This document shows positions 15,312-22,455 of a stretch of 22,455 bases of DNA, one piece after another. Within the stretch, counting starts at the first letter, position 1; each line of letters begins with the position of its first letter. A program made the translations under genes and the position numbers. The notes below the pieces were generated by a model that saw only the letters and a program-made list of their open reading frames with translations, had not been told where the DNA came from and ran no database searches. The stretch is from Fimadaptatus sp963928645. Its GTDB lineage: Bacteria > Bacillota > Clostridia > Christensenellales > Aristaeellaceae. The DNA lies in assembly GCA_963928645.1 (NCBI GenBank), contig CAWVGT010000229.1, positions 1 to 22,455 on the forward strand. Reading direction: 5' to 3'.

Positions 15312-15737
15312 TCACAGGTACAGCGAGCCGGCGTTCTTCATGTCGAATATCTCGTCCTTTTCGAGCGCGCGCTCGTGCCCGGCCAGCAGCAGCCGGGTCA
15401 GCTCGCCCAGATCGCGCCGGCGCAGCGCCTCGTCCACGCCCAGGTACTGCGCCTCGCCGCTCAGCTCGCCGCCCAGCAGCTGGCAGTTGAACGCCGCGTC
15501 CCAGCTCTCCGGGCCAAAGTGGAACCCGGCCAGCGTGACCGCGCGCACGTCAAGGCCGGCCTGTTCCTTCACATAGCGCGCCAGCGTGTCCTCGGGCGGC
15601 TCGCCCGGGCGCGCCGGCCCGCCCGGCAGCGTCAGCCGCCGCGCATCGCCCTCGCCCCGCCAGGTCAGCAGCACCTTGCCCGCTTCTATCACTATCGCGC
15701 TGACTCCTTTGCCGATATCGCCGCTTGCTCCGTTCAT
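15312..15737 (-). CDS. Nudix-fold protein with degenerate Nudix box
   Basis: A 141-residue protein resembling Nudix hydrolases, which cleave nucleoside diphosphates linked to another group. The N-terminal strands (GVSAIVIEAGKVLLTWRGE), then LTLPGG, lead to a Nudix box at 40-62. Compared with G-x5-E-x7-R-E-U-x-E-E-x-G-U it reads G40, E46, R54, then Tyr55 where Glu is expected, E58, then Gln59 where the last Glu is expected, and G61-L62. Two of the three metal-binding glutamates of the REUxEE segment are therefore missing. It may be inactive, sensory (compare NrtR-like Nudix domains, but no DNA-binding domain is seen here) or use other ligands. GGAGG lies five bases before the ATG. It is first in a two-gene operon with the TIM-barrel gene. 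Confidence 0.72.
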   Translation of the reverse strand: MNGASGDIGKGVSAIVIEAGKVLLTWRGEGDARRLTLPGGPARPGEPPEDTLARYVKEQAGLDVRAVTLAGFHFGPESWDAAFNCQLLGGELSGEAQYLGVDEALRRRDLGELTRLLLAGHERALEKDEIFDMKNAGSLYL

Positions 15738-15775
15738 CGTATCCTCCCTGCCTCCCCATTGTGTTCTTACAGATG

Positions 15776-15784
15776 ATTATACCA
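15776..15784 (-). promoter_or_regulatory. Extended -10 promoter of the Nudix/TIM-barrel operon
   Basis: TGGTATAAT on the minus strand is a perfect extended -10, about 40 bases before the Nudix start. The -35 position holds a weak TTCCTA. A GGCGCG-CCCG-CGCGCC inverted repeat (15810-15825) lies between this and the fucI promoter and could be an operator. Confidence 0.6.
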
Positions 15785-15892
15785 CCTCCGCGCGGTTTTA
15801 GGAAGCCCCGGCGCGCCCGCGCGCCCCGCGCCGCCGCGCAAATCGTCGAAAGAAATCAGCAAACCTCGCCGCTGGTAATTTTGGAAAGCCTG

Positions 15893-15901
15893 TGTTATAA
15901 T
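15893..15901 (+). promoter_or_regulatory. Extended -10 promoter of fucI
   Basis: TGTTATAAT has a perfect -10 with the TG extension, 54 bases before the fucI start; the -35 is weak. The two extended -10 promoters in this divergent region point away from each other about 110 bp apart. Weak -35s suggest an activator. Confidence 0.6.
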
Positions 15902-15954
15902 TGTAGGCAGTGGAATTCAGGCCCGCTCTCAGGGCCGCATCAGGAGGTAGTAAC

Positions 15955-17775
15955 ATGGCAAATCCCAAGGCGTTCCCGGTCAATGAGTGCAAGAACCGCT
16001 TGAAGGGCAACCTGCCCAAGATAGGCATACGCCCGTGCATAGACGGCCGCTGCCGCGGCGTGCGCGAGAGCCTGGAAGAGCAGACGATGAACATCGCAAA
16101 GTCGGTAAAGGAGTTCCTGGAGGCCAACCTGCGCCACAGCTGCGGGCTGCCGGTCGAGTGCGTGATCGCCGACTCCACGATAGGCCGCGTGGCCGAGGCC
16201 GCTGCGTGCCAGGAGAAGTTCGACCGCGAGGGCGTGGGCCTGACGATATCGGTCACGCCGTGCTGGTGCTACGGCGCCGAGACCATGGACATGGATCCGC
16301 TGCGCCCCAAGGCGGTGTACGGCTTTAACGGCACCGAGCGCCCCGGCGCGGTGTACCTGGCCAGCGTGCTGGCCGCGCACTCGCAGAAGGGCCTGCCCGC
16401 GTTCGGCATCTACGGCCACGACGTGCGCAACGCCACCGACATGGAGCTGCCCGAGGACGTGCGCGAAAAGCTGCTGCGCTTTGCCAAGGCCGGCCTGGCC
16501 GTGGCCACGATGCGCGGCAAGAGCTATCTGTCGATGGGCTCCACCGCGATGGGCATAGCCGGCTCGATGGTCAATCCCGAGTTCCTGGAGAAGTACCTGG
16601 GCATGCGCTCCGAGTCGGTCGACATGGTCGAGTTCACCCGCCGCTGGGAGGAGGGCATCTACGACAAGGAGATGTATGAAAAGGCGCTGGCCTGGGCCCG
16701 CGAGAACGTCAACATAGGCTACGACAAGAACCCCGTCGAGCAGCAGCACGACGCCGCGCGCAAGGAGTGGGTGCTCGAGACCTGCGTCAAGATGGCCATA
16801 ATCGCCGAGGACCTGATGCAGGGCAATCCCAAGCTGGCCGAGCTGGGCTTCCCGGAGGAGGCGCTGGGCCACAACGCGATAGCCGCCGGCTTCCAGGGCC
16901 AGCGCCAGTGGACCGACCACTTCCCCAACGGCGACTACATGGAAAGCCTGCTCAACTCGTCGTTCGACTGGAACGGCATACGCGAGCCGTTCGTAGTCGC
17001 GACCGAGAACGACCACCTCAACGGCATAGCGATGCTGTTCGGCAAGCTGCTGACCAACCAGGCGCAGGGCTTTGCGGACGTGCGCACCTACTGGAGCCCC
17101 GAGGCGCTCAAGGCCGTGACCGGCTGGACGCCCACCGGCCTGGCCGAGAACGGCTTCATACACCTGATCAACTCCGGCGCGGCGATGCTGGACGCGACCG
17201 GCGCCATCAAGAACGACAAGGGCGAGAGCTGCGTAAAGCCCTGGTGGGAGCTCAAGGGCGAGGACGCCGCGGCCTGCATGGACGCCACGCAGTACTGCTA
17301 CGCCGACCTGGGCTACTTCCGCGGCGGCGGCTACTCCAGCCAGTTCCGCACCAGCGGCATAATGCCCATGACTATGGCGCGCGTCAATCTGATAGACGGC
17401 CTGGGCCCGGTGCTGCAGCTGGCCGAGGGCTGGTCGGTCGACATACCGGACGACGTGTTCGACATAATCAACAAGCGCACCGATCCCACCTGGCCCAGCA
17501 CCTTCTTCGTGCCGCGCCTGGACAGCACCCCCGCGTTCAAGGACGTCTACAGCGTCATGAACAACTGGGGCGCCAACCACGGCTCGTTCTGCTACGGCCA
17601 CATCGGCGCGGATCTGATAACGCTGTGCTCGATACTGCGCATACCGGTGTGCATGCACAACGTGCCCAGCGACAAGATCTTCCGCCCGTCGGCGTGGAAC
17701 GCGTTCGGCATGGATCAGGAGGGCGCCGACTATCGCGCCTGCGCCAACTTCGGCCCGCTCTACGGCCGCAAGTGA
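15955..17775 (+). CDS. fucI: L-fucose isomerase
   Basis: Interconverts L-fucose and L-fuculose (often also D-arabinose and D-ribulose), a cytosolic manganese enzyme opening the fucose pathway. The 606-residue product is close to E. coli FucI (591). The metal ligands E351 (VVATENDHLNG), D375 (GFADVRTYW) and H542 (GANHGSFCYGHIGAD) all sit 14 residues after E. coli E337, D361 and H528, so the alignment is constant and the enzyme looks intact. The N-terminus carries KIGIRPCIDGRCRGVRESLE (22-41). AGGAGG lies seven bases before the ATG at 15955; an upstream in-frame ATG at 15910 has no such site. No fucK, fucA or transporter is next to it, so the rest of the pathway must be elsewhere. A terminator follows at once. 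Confidence 0.95.
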   Translation: MANPKAFPVNECKNRLKGNLPKIGIRPCIDGRCRGVRESLEEQTMNIAKSVKEFLEANLRHSCGLPVECVIADSTIGRVAEAAACQEKFDREGVGLTISVTPCWCYGAETMDMDPLRPKAVYGFNGTERPGAVYLASVLAAHSQKGLPAFGIYGHDVRNATDMELPEDVREKLLRFAKAGLAVATMRGKSYLSMGSTAMGIAGSMVNPEFLEKYLGMRSESVDMVEFTRRWEEGIYDKEMYEKALAWARENVNIGYDKNPVEQQHDAARKEWVLETCVKMAIIAEDLMQGNPKLAELGFPEEALGHNAIAAGFQGQRQWTDHFPNGDYMESLLNSSFDWNGIREPFVVATENDHLNGIAMLFGKLLTNQAQGFADVRTYWSPEALKAVTGWTPTGLAENGFIHLINSGAAMLDATGAIKNDKGESCVKPWWELKGEDAAACMDATQYCYADLGYFRGGGYSSQFRTSGIMPMTMARVNLIDGLGPVLQLAEGWSVDIPDDVFDIINKRTDPTWPSTFFVPRLDSTPAFKDVYSVMNNWGANHGSFCYGHIGADLITLCSILRIPVCMHNVPSDKIFRPSAWNAFGMDQEGADYRACANFGPLYGRK

Positions 17776-17823
17776 GCCTGCCGCGCCCGCATTTGAACAA
17801 GGCAAGTTGCGCCGCATGAATCG

Positions 17824-17863
17824 GCCCCGCGCATCGCATATGCCTGCGCGGGGCTTTGTCTGT
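17824..17863 (+). terminator. Rho-independent terminator after fucI
   Basis: GCCCCGCGC (17824-17832) pairs perfectly with GCGCGGGGC (17846-17854), 13-base loop, followed by TTTGTCTGT. It begins about 50 bases after the fucI stop. Confidence 0.82.
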
Positions 17864-17984
17864 CTGCCGGGCGGGGCGCGCCGGCGCTTGGGGCCGGCCT
17901 GCCGGCGTTTTGGCGGCGCTCTATGTTAATGCAGCTGGCGAACGTGGGTGGGGCATGATCCCGGCTTGCGGCGGCCAGGGTTTT

Positions 17985-18442
17985 GCAATCGCTCCGCCGC
18001 ATTTGGCGCGCGAGCGACATCGGGCCGTGCGTTAACGTAAACCAATTCCTGAGCAATGTCAGTTCCATTCATTGACCGCGCCCGTAGGCATAGCTTGGTG
18101 TGTTGCTCCGATTGTGCCGACTGGACGCGCTATCGCCTGCCTCAGCGCCTTATCTGCATGACAGCGCGCACGGCCTGCCTGGCGTAAGTCGACATTTCGG
18201 CAAACAGAGCTTGGCAATTGCCCCGCCGCATTTGGCGCGCGGGCGACATCGGGCCGTGCGTCAACGTAAACCAATTCCTGAGCAATGTCAGTTCCGTTTA
18301 TTGACCACACATGTTGACGTTGCTTTGTGCGCCGCTCCGATTGTGCCGACTGGACGCGCTATCGCCTGTCTCAGCGCCTTATCTGCATGACAACGCGCGC
18401 GGCCTGCCTGGCATCAGCCGAGATCGAACCGTGCACACATGC
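17985..18442. repeat. 229-bp tandem duplication between fucI and the ADP-ribosylglycohydrolase gene
   Basis: Copies start near 17985 and 18214. Shared blocks, such as GCCGCATTTGGCGCGCG (17996 and 18225), AACGTAAACCAATTCCTGAG and ATTGTGCCGACTGGACGCG (18111 and 18340), keep an exact 229-bp offset at both ends. Divergence is mostly in the middle (near 18075-18105). No gene is credible in 17865-18467, and no minus-strand terminator for the convergent gene is seen. Confidence 0.9.
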
Positions 18443-18467
18443 GTTCAGTTGCGTTGATCTATCCGTT

Positions 18468-19361
18468 TCACCGCGCCGCCTCGCCGCCCGCCGCCAGCGC
18501 GCGCTCGGCCGCGTCGTCCAGCCGCGCCCGCGTGCGCGCGTCCAGCGCATCCCGCCAGCGCGCCGGTATCGCGTCATACCCGTACATCGCGCCCGCCAGC
18601 CCGCCGGCCACCGCGCCCACCGTGTCCGCGTCGCCGCCCAGGTTGACCGCCGCGACTATCGCGTCCTCCAGGCTGACCGCGCGCATTACCGCGTCCAGCG
18701 CGCAGTTCAGCGTGTCCGCCACAAAGCCGCTCGGGTCAAGTCGCGCGCCGCCCTCCAGCGCCGCCCGGTAGCGCGTGCCGCCGAACGCAGCGCTCAGCGC
18801 CTGCCGCCCGGCCGCGCCGCCGCGCGCCATGTCCCAGATCGCCGCCGTGTACAGCTCGCACGCCTCGCGCGCCAGCGGGTCGCCGTGCGTCATGTCCGAC
18901 AGCTCGCCCGCCACGCGCACCGCCCGCGCCCGCTCGGCGTACCACAGCCCCGGATACACCGTGCGCATCAGCGAGCCGTTGCCCGCGCTGCGCCCGCCCA
19001 GCCGGTCGTGCGCATACCTCGCCGCGCCCGCCCAGCCGTGCCGCCGGGCGTGCTCCAGCGCCAGCGCGCAGGTCTGGCCCACGTCGCGCGGCTGCGTGTC
19101 CAGCCACGCGAGGAACCGCTGCCCCACCGCCTCGACCGGCGCGTCGGGCTGCGCGGCTATGCCCTCAGCCACCGCCAGCGTCATCTCGGTGTCGTCGGTC
19201 ACCTGGCCCGGCCGCAGGCTCAGCCAGCCCCCGCCCACTATGTCGCGCAGCACGCCGTACTTGCGCGCGATCTGCTGCGCGCTCATGAACTCCAGCGTCG
19301 CGCCCAGCGCGTCGCCCACCGCCACGCCGTACAGCGCGCCGCGCACAATGTCCCTCTCCAT
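18468..19361 (-). CDS. ADP-ribosylglycohydrolase family protein (DraG/ARH-like)
   Basis: Likely removes ADP-ribose from a protein or other acceptor, or acts on a related nucleotide substrate. The 297-residue, all-helical product has the family signatures in order: GALYGVAVGDALG (8-20), TDDTEMTLA (55-63), AGNGSLMR (126-133) and NLGGDADTVGAVAGGLAGA (240-258). The dinuclear magnesium ligands fit T55/D56/D57 and D244/D246/T247, so it looks catalytically complete. GGGAGGTG lies about nine bases upstream of the ATG. It is the last gene of a three-gene operon after recG and an unrecognised gene, with 26 bp between. No DraT-like ADP-ribosyltransferase or nitrogenase gene is nearby, so nitrogenase control is unlikely. 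The actual target is unknown. Confidence 0.9.
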   Translation of the reverse strand: MERDIVRGALYGVAVGDALGATLEFMSAQQIARKYGVLRDIVGGGWLSLRPGQVTDDTEMTLAVAEGIAAQPDAPVEAVGQRFLAWLDTQPRDVGQTCALALEHARRHGWAGAARYAHDRLGGRSAGNGSLMRTVYPGLWYAERARAVRVAGELSDMTHGDPLAREACELYTAAIWDMARGGAAGRQALSAAFGGTRYRAALEGGARLDPSGFVADTLNCALDAVMRAVSLEDAIVAAVNLGGDADTVGAVAGGLAGAMYGYDAIPARWRDALDARTRARLDDAAERALAAGGEAAR

Positions 19362-19387
19362 GCCTTGAGCACCTCCCCCGCATCAGC

Positions 19388-20005
19388 TCACATGCCGCCG
19401 AACATGTGCGACATGGGCTCCACGAACTCCAGCTCGCGCTCGGCCAGCTCGCGGCACAGGTACACCCGCACCTCGTCCGCCGGCCGCACCTCATCCGCCG
19501 GCGCGGCCTGGCACGCCTGCAGCGCCAGCTTGTCCACCATGTACTGCATCTGCTCGTAGCTCAGCGGCTCGGCCGCGCCCGCGCAGCCCGCGCGCCGCAG
19601 CGCGCCCGTGTCGAACACGGCCGCCGCCATCAGCGCGCGCAGGTTGCGCGCCAGGTACACGCACCGGCACTCCGCGTCCACATAGTAGACCGCCACGTCG
19701 GCCTCGCTCATGTCAGGGCAGTCGCCCCGCGAGCAGAACCAGCCGCCCGCCCGGTCGCGCGCGAACGCCGTCATGTACGGCGCCGGGTAGAAGCTTGGCC
19801 GCTCCGGCATGTCGTCGAACAGAAAGTCTATGCCCAGGCAGTCGCGCGATATGTCGTACGCGCGCATGCGGTCGCGCACGGGCATGGCGTACACGCGCAC
19901 GCCGCACAGCGTCAGCTCCCGGTCGCTCCCGCCAAACACGGCGTACATCGCGGGGCCGTCGCCCCGCGGCGTCAGGTCGTTCACATCCATATACAGTCGT
20001 CTCAT
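19388..20005 (-). CDS. Unrecognised protein, possibly SUKH/SMI1-KNR4-like
   Basis: I do not firmly recognise this 205-residue protein. It is soluble, with no signal or membrane segment, and acidic at the C-terminus. The middle stretch (AFARDRAGGWFCSRGD, then VAVYYVDAECRCVYLARNLRALM) has the run of aromatic, glycine and acidic positions seen in SMI1/KNR4 (SUKH) proteins, many of which are immunity proteins to polymorphic toxins. That link is weak. Near the C-terminus PADEVR is repeated twice in a row, an 18-bp DNA duplication. The start is uncertain: the first ATG has only GGCGGAG at loose spacing, and Met6 is an alternative. It lies 31 bp after recG and 26 bp before the ADP-ribosylglycohydrolase gene, so all three are probably co-transcribed. 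Codon use matches its neighbours, supporting a real gene. Confidence 0.7.
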   Translation of the reverse strand: MRRLYMDVNDLTPRGDGPAMYAVFGGSDRELTLCGVRVYAMPVRDRMRAYDISRDCLGIDFLFDDMPERPSFYPAPYMTAFARDRAGGWFCSRGDCPDMSEADVAVYYVDAECRCVYLARNLRALMAAAVFDTGALRRAGCAGAAEPLSYEQMQYMVDKLALQACQAAPADEVRPADEVRVYLCRELAERELEFVEPMSHMFGGM

Positions 20006-20036
20006 ACCGCCATCGCTCCGCCTTTCAGTTGCTCGC

Positions 20037-22040
20037 TCAGTTCACGCCGTACTTGCGCGCGTCGCGCTCAAACCGCCGCCGCGCCTCCAGCACCAGCCGC
20101 CGCGCGGCCTGCTCGTCGCTGGCCAGCAGCCGGCGCGCCTCGCCGTGCGTGGCCTCAATCAGCTCCGCGCCCGCGCTCATCAGCCCGTTCATCAGCTCGT
20201 CCATGCCCGACTGGCGCGCGCCCATCAGCTCGCCCGCGCCGCGCTGCGCCAGGTCCTGGCGCGCTATCTCGAACCCGTCGTTGGTATGGCAAAACCCGGT
20301 CAGCCGCTCGCTCGGCTCGGCCAGCAGGAAGCAGTAGCTCTCATAACCGCCGCGCCCCACGCGCCCGCGCAGCTGATGCAGCTGGCTCAGCCCGAACCGC
20401 TCGGCGTTGACTATCACCATCACGCTGGCGTTGGGCACGTTTACGCCGACCTCGATCACCGTGGTGGACACCAGCACCTGCGTCTCGCCCGCGCGGAAGC
20501 GCTCCAGCGCCGCGTCCTTGTCGGCCGGGCGCATCCGGCCGTGCACCAGCTCGACCTTGAGCCCACTGAGCCGGCGCGCGCGCAGCTCCTCGTAGAGCTG
20601 CTGGGCCGACGTGGCGTCGGTCTCCTCGCTGTCCTCGACCAGCGGGCACACGAAGTACGCCTGCCGCCCCTCGTTCACCCGCGCCCGCACGAAGCCGTAC
20701 AGCCCGTCCAGCCTGTGCTCGGGCACTATGTGCGTGCGCACCGGCGTGCGGCCCGGCGGCAGCTCGTCTATCACCGACACGTCCAGGTCGCCGTATATCA
20801 CCAGCGCCAGCGTGCGCGGTATCGGCGTCGCGCTCATGACCAGCGTGTTGGGGCTGAGGCCCTTTTCGGTAAGGCGCGTGCGCTGCCGCACGCCGAAGCG
20901 GTGCTGCTCGTCGGTCACTACCAGGCCCAGGCGCGCGTACTCGACACCCTCGGATATCAGCGCGTGCGTGCCTATCGCGACCATGCAGCTGCCGTCGGCC
21001 AGCGCCGATAGCACCTCGCGCCGGCGCGCGCCCGTGACCGAGCCGGTCAGCAATGCGCAGCGCACGCCGCGCGGCTCGAGCTCCCTGAGCGCGCTCTCGT
21101 AATGCTGGCGCGCCAGCACCTCGGTCGGGGCCATCAGCGCCGCCTGCCAGCCCGCGCGCGCCGCCGCGTATATCGCCGCGAACGCGACCGCCGTCTTGCC
21201 GCAGCCCACGTCGCCCTGCACCAGCCGCGCCATCGGCGTGCGCGCGGCCATGTCGGCCACTATCGCGTCTATCACGCGCCGCTGCGCGCGGGTCGGCTTA
21301 AACGGCCACGCCGATATGTACTCGTCCAGCCCCGCGCGGTCGACGTCTATCACCGCGCCGCCCTCGCCGCGCGCGCGCATCGAGCCCAGCGCGAGCTGGT
21401 ATATGAGCAGCTGTTCGAACTCCAGGTACCGCCGGGCCGCGGCGAGCGCCTCGCGCGACTCGGGCGCGTGCGCCCAGCGTATCGCCTGCGCATAGCTGCA
21501 CAGCCCGTGGCGCTGCCTTATCGCCTCGGGCAGCGGCTCGGGCACCTCGTCGGCCTCGCGCTGCGCCGCTATCGCTATCCAGCCGCGCAGCATGCTCTCG
21601 GGCACGCCGGGTATGCGCTTGTACAGCGGCTCTATGCCGTGGCCGTGGCAGAGCTGCGGCGAAGCCATCTGCCTGACGCCCCGGCGGTACTCGGCGCGGC
21701 CGTACAGCTTGAGCCGCTGGCCGGGCGCTAGCTGCGTCGCCAGCCAGGGCTGGTTGTACCACACCGCGTACAGCGCGCCGCTGTCGTCCTCCACGCGCGC
21801 GCGCACTATGCTCAGTCTGCCCAAAAACGTCCGCTCCACTCGCCCCACGACCCGCGCCTCGATCACCTGCGGCCGGTCGAACCGCGCCTGCGCTATCGGG
21901 CAGATGTCGTCCAGGTCGCGGTACGCGCGCGGGAAGAACCGCGCCAGATCCGAAAACGTGTATATGCCCGCGCTGCCCAGCGCCTCGATGCGCTTTGCGC
22001 CCAGGTTGCGCAGCGCCGCCAGTTCGCTCGTCTGCGCCAT
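20037..22040 (-). CDS. recG: ATP-dependent DNA helicase RecG
   Basis: Double-stranded DNA translocase that regresses stalled replication forks and processes R-loops and Holliday junctions. The 667-residue product has an N-terminal wedge/OB domain (about 1-240, with the beta-strand run IEARVVGRVERTFLGRLSIVR). The helicase core follows: Walker A GDVGCGKT (276-283), APTEVLARQH (304-313), DEQH (377-380), SATPIPRT (403-410), STTVIEVGVNVPNA (525-538) and QLRGRVGRG (556-564). The C-terminal TRG-type region includes QDLAQRGAGELMGARQSG. Length matches the family (about 680). The start at 22040 has GGGAGGG five bases upstream; the frame stays open to 22172 into repeat DNA but without a ribosome site. 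It leads an operon with the unrecognised gene and the ADP-ribosylglycohydrolase gene. Confidence 0.96.
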   Translation of the reverse strand: MAQTSELAALRNLGAKRIEALGSAGIYTFSDLARFFPRAYRDLDDICPIAQARFDRPQVIEARVVGRVERTFLGRLSIVRARVEDDSGALYAVWYNQPWLATQLAPGQRLKLYGRAEYRRGVRQMASPQLCHGHGIEPLYKRIPGVPESMLRGWIAIAAQREADEVPEPLPEAIRQRHGLCSYAQAIRWAHAPESREALAAARRYLEFEQLLIYQLALGSMRARGEGGAVIDVDRAGLDEYISAWPFKPTRAQRRVIDAIVADMAARTPMARLVQGDVGCGKTAVAFAAIYAAARAGWQAALMAPTEVLARQHYESALRELEPRGVRCALLTGSVTGARRREVLSALADGSCMVAIGTHALISEGVEYARLGLVVTDEQHRFGVRQRTRLTEKGLSPNTLVMSATPIPRTLALVIYGDLDVSVIDELPPGRTPVRTHIVPEHRLDGLYGFVRARVNEGRQAYFVCPLVEDSEETDATSAQQLYEELRARRLSGLKVELVHGRMRPADKDAALERFRAGETQVLVSTTVIEVGVNVPNASVMVIVNAERFGLSQLHQLRGRVGRGGYESYCFLLAEPSERLTGFCHTNDGFEIARQDLAQRGAGELMGARQSGMDELMNGLMSAGAELIEATHGEARRLLASDEQAARRLVLEARRRFERDARKYGVN

Positions 22041-22126
22041 TTGCGCCCTCCCTTCAGCCGTTGTGACGCTGTTTTTCACCGTGCGGCCGGAAAGCCGCCC
22101 GGCCCGCCGGCCTTTGCTGCGCGGCA

Positions 22127-22455
22127 ATGAGACCGCCTGTGCCGCTGACACTGCCGTCCTGCCGTATGACATAGTGCGGCCGTTCTACCATCGCCGCGCA
22201 GCCGGCGGACATCATTCGCCGGCCCTCGCCGTGCAGCCATGAGACTATCTGCGCCGCTGACACTGCCTTCCTGCCGATTGACATAGTGCGGCTGTCCGGC
22301 CATCGCCGTACGGCCGGCGGACATCATTCGCCGGCCCTCGCCGTGCGGCCATGAGACTACCTGCGCCGCTGACACTGCCGTCCTGCCGATTGACATAGTG
22401 CGGCTGTCTGGACATCGCCGCGCGGCTGACGGGCATCATTCACCGGCTCTCGCCG
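22127..22455. repeat. 112-bp tandem repeats upstream of recG, running off the window
   Basis: Units start at ATGAGAC at 22127, 22239 and 22351, exactly 112 bp apart; the third reaches the window edge. Each contains GCCGCTGACACTGCC, CTGCCGATTGACATAGTGCGG and a hairpin. In unit 2 the hairpin is perfect: GGCCGGCG (22312-22319) pairs with CGCCGGCC (22329-22336) around GACATCATT. Open frames through the array are not credible genes. No recG promoter is clear here. Confidence 0.9.

Noticed and set aside
15940..17817. 625-residue minus-strand frame opposite fucI
   Set aside because: Antisense shadow; fucI on the plus strand has all catalytic residues and a strong ribosome site.
22041..22172. 44-residue N-terminal extension of RecG
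   Set aside because: It lies in the repeat region and lacks a ribosome site, whereas 22040 has GGGAGGG at good spacing and gives the family length.

Overview
This window comes from a GC-rich (about two-thirds G+C by eye), endospore-forming member of the Firmicutes/Clostridia type. The strongest evidence is a spoIIG operon: SpoIIGA, the membrane aspartic protease that processes pro-sigma-E, followed by sigE. Perfect Spo0A boxes lie upstream. Other support comes from strong GGAGG-type ribosome sites, sigma-A-like promoters, a secreted PrsA-type foldase and a HisZ-dependent short HisG. No phage or complete insertion sequence is present. One truncated IS1182-like transposase remnant sits near the left end.

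Layout, left to right. 1-1419 (-): ABC exporter, cut by the window edge inside its NBD signature. 1497-1724 (-): transposase N-terminal remnant. 1741-1793: terminator. 1845-3338 (-): secreted PpiC-type foldase with an acidic repeat tail. 3723-9984 (-): histidine operon in the order hisZ-hisG-hisD-hisB-hisA-hisIE, read from a near-consensus promoter at 10024-10052. 11366-12959 (+): spoIIGA-sigE. 14108-15737 (-): Nudix-like gene then a xylose-isomerase-like TIM-barrel gene, divergent from 15955-17775 (+), fucI (L-fucose isomerase). 18468-22040 (-): recG, an unrecognised gene, and an ADP-ribosylglycohydrolase gene in a tight operon.

The genes themselves are mostly housekeeping; the spaces between them are unusual. 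At least six intergenic regions hold their own tandem repeat array: 92 bp x2, about 65 bp x10, 126 bp x4, 200-268 bp x5, 229 bp x2 and 112 bp x3. Most units carry a GC-rich hairpin, and none of the arrays has a convincing gene. One array splits the his operon between hisG and hisD. The his cluster lacks hisH and hisF, and gaps lie at exactly the two places where those genes normally sit. Isoleucine is coded mainly by ATA despite the high GC content, which is unusual.

How the genes work together: HisZ+HisG, HisIE, HisA, HisB and HisD cover most of histidine synthesis. The IGP synthase step (HisH/HisF), the aminotransferase (HisC) and the phosphatase are not in the window. SpoIIGA and pro-sigma-E form the mother-cell sigma switch. 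FucI and the divergent TIM-barrel protein suggest sugar metabolism. RecG rescues stalled forks; the two genes after it hint at a toxin-immunity or ADP-ribose removal role, which is inference only.
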